From an uncultured Methanosarcinales archaeon (GTDB lineage: Archaea > Halobacteriota > Methanosarcinia > Methanotrichales > Methanotrichaceae), in the NCBI GenBank assembly GCA_937864385.1, contig CALMJN010000141.1:1-10003 (forward strand): 10,003 bases of DNA, given 5' to 3'. The position numbers and the translations under genes were made by a program. Below the pieces are notes generated by a model. The model saw nothing but the letters and a program-made list of their open reading frames with translations, ran no database searches and was not told the DNA's origin. Position 1 is the first letter of the stretch; each line of letters starts with the position of its first letter. This document shows positions 7,801-10,003 of this stretch, one piece after another.

Positions 7801-8052
7801 TTCTTCCAGCTGGGAGCCCTGGCCGTGCTTCAGGACCGGATGGAAGAGGGCCTGAAGCTCATGGCCACGGCGGCGGTGGTGCTGCGCAGCATCAAGAGCG
7901 ATGAGGTCAGGAATGTGGAGCCTCTGGTGGAGAGGCTGGCATCCCGGCTCAACTACAGCCAGGAGCAGTTCATGGTCATGGTGCAGGAGGTGCTGAATAG
8001 CTACAGCAAAGATCGGGGCTGGGGGCTGGTGGAGAGTGCATCGGTCAAGTAA
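4822..8052 (+). CDS. CHAT-STAND-TPR protein, apparently a pseudoprotease
   Basis: This 1076-residue protein has three parts. Residues 1-300 resemble a CHAT caspase-like domain: IPEVLQLPWELLEL (101-114) is the hallmark turn, and EGASLGDALL (288-297) matches the CHAT C-terminus. However, the strand normally ending HFAGHG reads HLAVPV (200-205), and the one normally ending ACESG reads SRGGIG (245-250), so neither catalytic His nor Cys is present. Residues 360-600 form a STAND-type NTPase: FVGR at 361-364, P-loop GPTGSGRS (387-394) with R393 in the lysine position, Walker B LLLLWDGLE (469-477), sensor-like RAIITSN (504-510) and the GLPIRL GxP motif (569-574). Residues 758-1028 hold about seven TPRs, the last five at an exact 40-residue period (829, 869, 909, 949, 989). 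AGGAG at 4808-4812, 9 nt before the ATG, supports the start. CHAT-STAND-TPR relatives act as sensors or regulated proteases; here a scaffold or sensor role is inferred. The cellular process is unknown. Confidence 0.93.
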   Translation: MQDIIINVSEAGTAAARTFAYEITVDGRVIARGALTPVQSQQVNEIGSQYFSLWETKGQEQAVSYLPLLKDALGRLLLDKAEQGWRESIASDARLVIYSSIPEVLQLPWELLELSPSADGRLRVVRRPGVPEVVSTSLPKPSAGPLRLLFLASGMEDWAEEEKAVLKMAEALEMETVICESGSRSELIGLAEQFRPHLLHLAVPVKASTGGAAISLPSRSGEREEISAEDLARDLEDFVSGVILSRGGIGSAQSLHLFCQRLSAKMPLALAWMAEIAGLQPVYKALTEGASLGDALLSPPKKGAELSGTEDALLPFPALYSQADLTGPLIDCEANSVASGFKACSEIPALPGLAEGWSECFVGRRADIARLFPALREGGVHTLIVTGPTGSGRSALAVRLCRLLADAGYSVLPLYSSPNNPITWTRLLELVASHLKAAGQESQGKKLFSSKAPKDRMNDLIQVLKANRLLLLWDGLELDQSGRIPDPDLSQFYLMMIRGMGAGRAIITSNKLPAEALTLPARAWLWKAEGLSQGAFVRRLLYMPGIADRYRQGKISFAALAEHHRLASGLPIRLDQTARALSLEDMAAGGDGLAALTRRLEEDSLAALCRASVCHISLSPAGIAAVCALAAEQAESYAKSWQSLSLAHISDGLLMVPSSIRPSLLAMLPQEGIESAHRAAAGFLQGLAEAGRSQEIALSRLDVLLEARGHYMAAGDWEAAAVTTGRISGYLRRRGHYGEIIRLNRELLELNLPTPTQTGPAARIGQAYLDQEDYKRAEKWYERALQFSPEPACYLGLGLSLMHQEKFDLARSNLQKAYDAYSEANDISGQMEALSSLAAIDMKNGETKAALEKMEKVAGIMRKLGDLPGEAQALQEAARLDMMLSNFDSARSRLQRSLELLQSSHDPRGAAFALFNLASLDLEKGDFQNAAAEYARALPLFREMEDRATVSAILHSQGLIQAQAGEKALAISSFKEALAINQDLGDKAAEAGSFFQLGALAVLQDRMEEGLKLMATAAVVLRSIKSDEVRNVEPLVERLASRLNYSQEQFMVMVQEVLNSYSKDRGWGLVESASVK

Positions 8053-8106
8053 GAGAAAAGGTGGGGACGTTCCTGTATTTTGATTTGAAGGCAAGGCAAA
8101 GAGCCT

Positions 8107-8154
8107 GCAGCAAATGCGATTGGCAGCCAATGCAATTAGCAGCCAATGAAATCA
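8107..8154. repeat. Three tandem copies of a 16-bp repeat
   Basis: The units are GCAGCAAATGCGATTG (8107-8122), GCAGCCAATGCAATTA (8123-8138) and GCAGCCAATGAAATCA (8139-8154). Units 1 and 2 differ at three positions, as do units 2 and 3. They abut exactly, with no spacers, so this is not CRISPR-like. The array starts 55 bp after the CHAT stop codon. Possible roles are an array of protein-binding sites or simple replication slippage. Confidence 0.8.
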
Positions 8155-8185
8155 TACATTGAAATAGATCTCTAGAAGAGGAAAC

Positions 8186-8228
8186 CCAGGCCGCGATTCT
8201 GAGGCAATAGTCTTGAATCAAGGCCTGG
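8186..8228. repeat. Inverted repeat forming a 12-bp hairpin
   Basis: CCAGGCC (8186-8192) pairs with GGCCTGG (8222-8228). Inside a symmetric 2x2 internal loop, GATTC (8195-8199) pairs with GAATC (8215-8219), leaving a 15-nt loop. No T-run follows on either strand, so it does not look like an intrinsic terminator. It could stabilise the 3' end of the CHAT mRNA, bind a dimeric protein, or belong to a small RNA. Confidence 0.6.
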
Positions 8229-8298
8229 ATCTTCATTAATGGCAAACCAGGGCGGAGTGTATGCAAATGAAGCTATATCTGCTCCCCCTGATCATCTC

Positions 8299-8499
8299 CT
8301 AAGTCTCTTTAAAGACTTGAATCATTCTAATGGGATTGTTTTTCCGATCTACAACCATCACCCTCTCGCCATCTTCGATTCCTGGATCTGATGCCACCAC
8401 CTGTCCCGAGAATAACCTTCCGCCTCGGGCGATAAAGGGCACTGCGGCATCTTTTATCGTTACCCTGCTGATTGATGATTCACCGACATCGTTTGGCAT
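8299..8499 (-). CDS. Small stand-alone PUA-like domain protein
   Basis: This 66-residue protein resembles the PUA RNA-binding domain found at the C-terminus of archaeosine tRNA-guanine transglycosylase and pseudouridine synthases. The pattern RVTIKDAAVPFIARGGRLFS (12-31) followed by GQVVASDPGIEDGERVMVVD (32-51) matches the PUA core: alpha-1 with a glycine turn, the VV..DP.I..G.. segment, then VVD before a beta hairpin. The usual final GRA.MS..EM strand is replaced by a short IRMIQVFKET end, so it is about 5-10 residues shorter than a typical PUA. AGGAG (8511-8507), 7 nt before the ATG, is the best ribosome binding site in the window and argues for a real gene. It is transcribed alone, divergent from rnz. 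A role in RNA binding or modification is likely from the fold; its RNA target is unknown. Confidence 0.78.
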   Translation of the reverse strand: MPNDVGESSISRVTIKDAAVPFIARGGRLFSGQVVASDPGIEDGERVMVVDRKNNPIRMIQVFKET

Positions 8500-8792
8500 G
8501 TCAACACTCCTTTTATCCGGGATTGATTATTTTCAGGATTCATCCTATTAAGTAATAAATCTTTTGGTTATTTTGCTACTAAAAGCACGATAATTTTTGA
8601 TGAGATCGCATCACGGCCTTGCAGAAAAAACAACTGCTTCGGGTTTTTTTGGATAACTGATCTGGTCTGATGGGGCTATTTGATGGGAATCGCATGCATT
8701 CTCTTGGAGTTTCTGCAGCTGAAAGAGAGATGCAAAGGATGATATGGTAGAAAAAATGTCTTAGGCAGCGCAAAACAAGAACGAGGCCAAAG
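8500..8792. other. Divergent intergenic region between the PUA and rnz genes
   Basis: These 293 bp contain the PUA promoter near 8556. An A6C/GT6 inverted repeat (8625-8631 with 8643-8649) encloses a short GCAG/CTGC stem and ends in T7 (8644-8650), which would act as a plus-strand terminator. No clear TATA box is placed for rnz; GATATGG near 8739 is the closest candidate. No gene is supported here. Confidence 0.5.
8550..8563 (-). promoter_or_regulatory. TATA-like element for the PUA gene
   Basis: The minus strand reads AAGATTTATTACTTAA here. Initiation about 25 bp downstream would fall near 8531 and give a leader of about 31 nt that includes the AGGAG. The match to archaeal TATA boxes is fair only. 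Confidence 0.35.
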
Positions 8793-9710
8793 ATGCTCAA
8801 TGTGATCTTTCTAGGAACCGCCGGATCGCTTCCCACCCCTGAGAGAAATCCTTCTGCCGTGCTTGTAAACCGGGAGGGAGACATGATTCTCTTTGATTGC
8901 GGCGAGGGAACCCAGAGGCAGATGATGCGGGCCAGGACGGGAATGATGCGCCTGACCCACATCTTCCTGACCCATCTGCACGCCGACCATATCCTGGGCA
9001 TACCTGGACTGCTGGAGACCATGGCCTTCCAGGGAAGAGAGGAGCCACTCACCATCGCCGGGCCGATTAACACTGCCCGTATGCTGGACTGCTTCAAGTC
9101 CGTCTGCTACTTCTCCCGTCACTTTCCCGTCCGGGCGGTGGAGCTTGAACCGGGAGAGACGGTGCCGATGAAAGGCTTTCGGGTGACCGCCTTCTCCACC
9201 CAGCACAGCGTACCCAGTCTGGGATACTGCCTGGAGGAGGAGCAGCGGCCGGGGCGCTTCAACCGCGAGGCGGCTGTATCTTTGGGCGTCCCGCCCGGGC
9301 CGCTCTTTGGAAGGCTGCAGCGCGGCCAGAGCATAGAGATCGATGGCCGGCGGATAGAGCCGCATCAGGTCATGGGCCCGGCCAGGCCGGGGAGGAAGGT
9401 GGTCTACACCGGGGACACCAGGCCCTGCGCCTCGGTGGAGGAAGCCAGCCGGGGGGCAGACCTGCTGATCCATGACTGCGCCCTGGCCAGCGATATGGCG
9501 GATTGGGCCAGGGAGACCAAGCACAGCACCGCAGCAGAGGCGGCGGAGACGGCCAGGCGGGCCGGGGTGGCGGCGCTGGTCTTGACCCACATCAGCTCCC
9601 GCTATTCCGAGGATACCTCTGCTCTATTGAGAGAGGCCAGATCCATATTTGAGAAGAGCACTGTGGCAGAGGATCTGATGTCTCTGGAGATCCGGCTGCG
9701 AGATGAGTAG
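8793..9710 (+). CDS. rnz: Ribonuclease Z (tRNA 3' processing endonuclease, short form)
   Basis: This metallo-beta-lactamase-fold enzyme cuts the 3' trailer from tRNA precursors so that CCA can be added or exposed. The 305-residue length fits the short, dimeric form found in Archaea and Bacteria. Hallmarks are LGTAGSLPTPERN (7-19), FDCGEGTQRQ (34-43), the zinc motif THLHADH (60-66), H138 in STQHSVPSLGY, D208 in VYTGDTRP and H266 in LTHISSRY. H61, H63, D65, H66, H138, D208 and H266 match the seven ligands of Bacillus subtilis RNase Z. The segment PPGPLFGRLQRGQSI (167-181) lies where the flexible exosite arm binds the tRNA elbow. KHSTAAEAA (243-251) is the conserved HST motif. All key residues are present. 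A modest GAGG (8783-8786) precedes the ATG. It is likely transcribed alone and ends in a T-rich terminator. Confidence 0.97.
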   Translation: MLNVIFLGTAGSLPTPERNPSAVLVNREGDMILFDCGEGTQRQMMRARTGMMRLTHIFLTHLHADHILGIPGLLETMAFQGREEPLTIAGPINTARMLDCFKSVCYFSRHFPVRAVELEPGETVPMKGFRVTAFSTQHSVPSLGYCLEEEQRPGRFNREAAVSLGVPPGPLFGRLQRGQSIEIDGRRIEPHQVMGPARPGRKVVYTGDTRPCASVEEASRGADLLIHDCALASDMADWARETKHSTAAEAAETARRAGVAALVLTHISSRYSEDTSALLREARSIFEKSTVAEDLMSLEIRLRDE

Positions 9711-9750
9711 GCTCGGGCATATCCATCCTCCTTGCTATTCTGGAGCTTAT

Positions 9751-9770
9751 CTTTTTCTGATCTGTTTTTT
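9751..9770 (+). terminator. T-rich terminator after rnz
   Basis: Two T-tracts, T5 (9752-9756) and T6 (9765-9770), lie 40-60 nt after the rnz stop codon. Clustered oligo-T tracts are the usual archaeal termination signal. No strong hairpin precedes them. Confidence 0.6.
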
Positions 9771-9878
9771 CTGTCGGGCAGCAAATCAACAATAGAGGGT
9801 CGTCCGGCCCTAGGGCATGATAGTGCGTGCAGGCTTGGCCTTCGGAGCGTAGCGATTCGTACCTGGAATGACTCTATA

Positions 9879-9898
9879 TCTGGACCTATAGCTCCAGA
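9879..9898. promoter_or_regulatory. Imperfect 20-bp palindrome, operator-like
   Basis: TCTGGA (9879-9884) and TCCAGA (9893-9898) flank a central palindromic CTATAG (9886-9891), with one mismatched C on each side. Eighteen of 20 positions are symmetric. It lies just upstream of the first TATA-like box (9907-9913), a usual place for an archaeal activator or repressor site. Binding by a dimeric regulator is inference. Confidence 0.45.
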
Positions 9899-9900
9899 GC

Positions 9901-9933
9901 GAAAACTATATATCTCGGCAATTGACTATATAG
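9901..9933 (+). promoter_or_regulatory. Tandem TATA-like boxes with BRE-like element
   Basis: GAAAAC (9901-9906) resembles a purine/A-rich TFB recognition element and is followed by TATATAT (9907-9913). A second box, CTATATAG (9926-9933), is self-complementary. The first predicts initiation near 9935 and the second near 9955, on the plus strand. The second is symmetric, so minus-strand initiation is also possible. This is the strongest promoter-like sequence in the window, yet no gene follows it before position 10003. Confidence 0.55.
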
Positions 9934-9941
9934 TATTCGGC

Positions 9942-9989
9942 GAAAGTCGTTGTATCTCCCTCCTACATCCCTTTTCTCAAGCGACTTTC
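9942..9989 (+). repeat. 8-bp inverted repeat hairpin downstream of the TATA boxes
   Basis: GAAAGTCG (9942-9949) pairs perfectly with CGACTTTC (9982-9989) around a 32-nt, pyrimidine-rich loop containing CTCCCTCCT (9956-9964). Nearly the same word returns after the stem at 9992-10000, then T. If transcription starts near 9935 the hairpin would form the 5' end of the RNA. The loop word is complementary to Shine-Dalgarno sequences. It may be a structured leader or a small RNA. Confidence 0.4.
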
Positions 9990-10003
9990 CCCTCCCTCCT
10001 TTT

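Larger units (their letters stand above)
8053..8298. other. Intergenic region with repeats after the CHAT gene
   Basis: No credible gene is seen in these 246 bp. They contain the three-copy 16-bp tandem repeat and the interrupted 12-bp hairpin listed separately. No strong T-tract follows the CHAT stop. A minus-strand open frame across the region needs a TTG start without a ribosome binding site and runs into the CHAT gene, so I do not call it. Confidence 0.6.
9711..10003. other. Gene-free 3' region with palindromes and promoter-like elements
   Basis: No coding frame with a ribosome binding site or family resemblance is seen. The stretch holds the rnz terminator, a perfect 10-bp palindrome GCCCTAGGGC (9807-9816), an 18/20 palindrome, two TATA-like boxes and a terminal hairpin, each listed separately. 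The AT-rich end (9870-9940) and the polypyrimidine tail (9955-10003) differ sharply in composition from the coding DNA. It may be the upstream region of a gene beyond the window, or a small RNA gene. Confidence 0.55.

Noticed and set aside
8107..8154. CRISPR array
   Set aside because: The 16-bp units abut directly with no spacers and diverge from each other, and no cas gene is present.
8045..8266. Minus-strand 73-codon open frame across the 16-bp repeats
   Set aside because: It needs a TTG start without a ribosome binding site, overlaps the CHAT 3' end, and its sequence follows the DNA repeats without family resemblance.
8301..8318. AAGTCT/AGACTT hairpin at the end of the PUA gene as its terminator
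   Set aside because: It is a 6-bp AT-rich stem overlapping the stop codon and is not followed by T residues on the minus strand.
8811..9590. Long minus-strand open frame (259 codons) opposite rnz
   Set aside because: RNase Z on the plus strand is certain with all catalytic motifs; the antisense translation has no domain-like features.
9820..9880. tRNA-like TACGAATC on the minus strand near 9856
   Set aside because: The flanking bases do not form a T-stem, and no acceptor, D or anticodon arms can be drawn around it.

Overview
The window looks like a stretch of an archaeal, probably methanogen chromosome. A Methanothrix (Methanosaeta)-like relative is my best guess, but this is inference without a database search. 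The signs are archaeal TATA-like elements, T-rich terminator tracts, a short-form RNase Z, archaeal-type glutamate dehydrogenase and YjbQ variants, an exported N-glycosylation-site-rich Ig-like protein, and a large CHAT/STAND/TPR protein. I see no transposase, CRISPR array, rRNA or tRNA.

Layout from left to right: gdhA (130-1377, +) has a TATA-like element upstream and a hairpin plus T6 tract downstream. It converges on an NfnA/SudB-type FAD/NAD/[2Fe-2S] reductase subunit (1514-2386, -), which probably starts at TTG. A possible 37-codon gene (2518-2631, -) lies upstream of that. Next is an exported Ig-like protein (about 2752-3375, +), nearly abutting a convergent YjbQ-family gene (3390-3803, -). 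YjbQ is divergent from a cation diffusion facilitator (3862-4746, +). Then comes a 1076-residue CHAT-STAND-TPR protein (4822-8052, +). A 246-bp spacer follows, with a 3 x 16 bp tandem repeat and a 12-bp hairpin. After it comes a 66-residue stand-alone PUA-like protein (8299-8499, -), divergent from RNase Z (8793-9710, +). The last 290 bp hold no gene but have a T-rich terminator, palindromes, two strong TATA-like boxes and a hairpin.

Most genes are independent housekeeping units: nitrogen assimilation (gdhA), redox balancing (the NfnA-like subunit), metal efflux (CDF), tRNA 3' processing (rnz) and probable RNA binding (PUA). They alternate in strand, so few can share an mRNA; CDF followed by the CHAT gene is the only plausible two-gene unit.

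The most unusual item is the CHAT-STAND-TPR protein. It has the full layout of a signalling protease, but the CHAT His and Cys positions are substituted and the P-loop lysine is arginine. It looks like a pseudoenzyme or scaffold, not an active protease switch. The second is the non-coding tail after rnz, which may encode a small RNA or a regulated promoter for a gene beyond the window.
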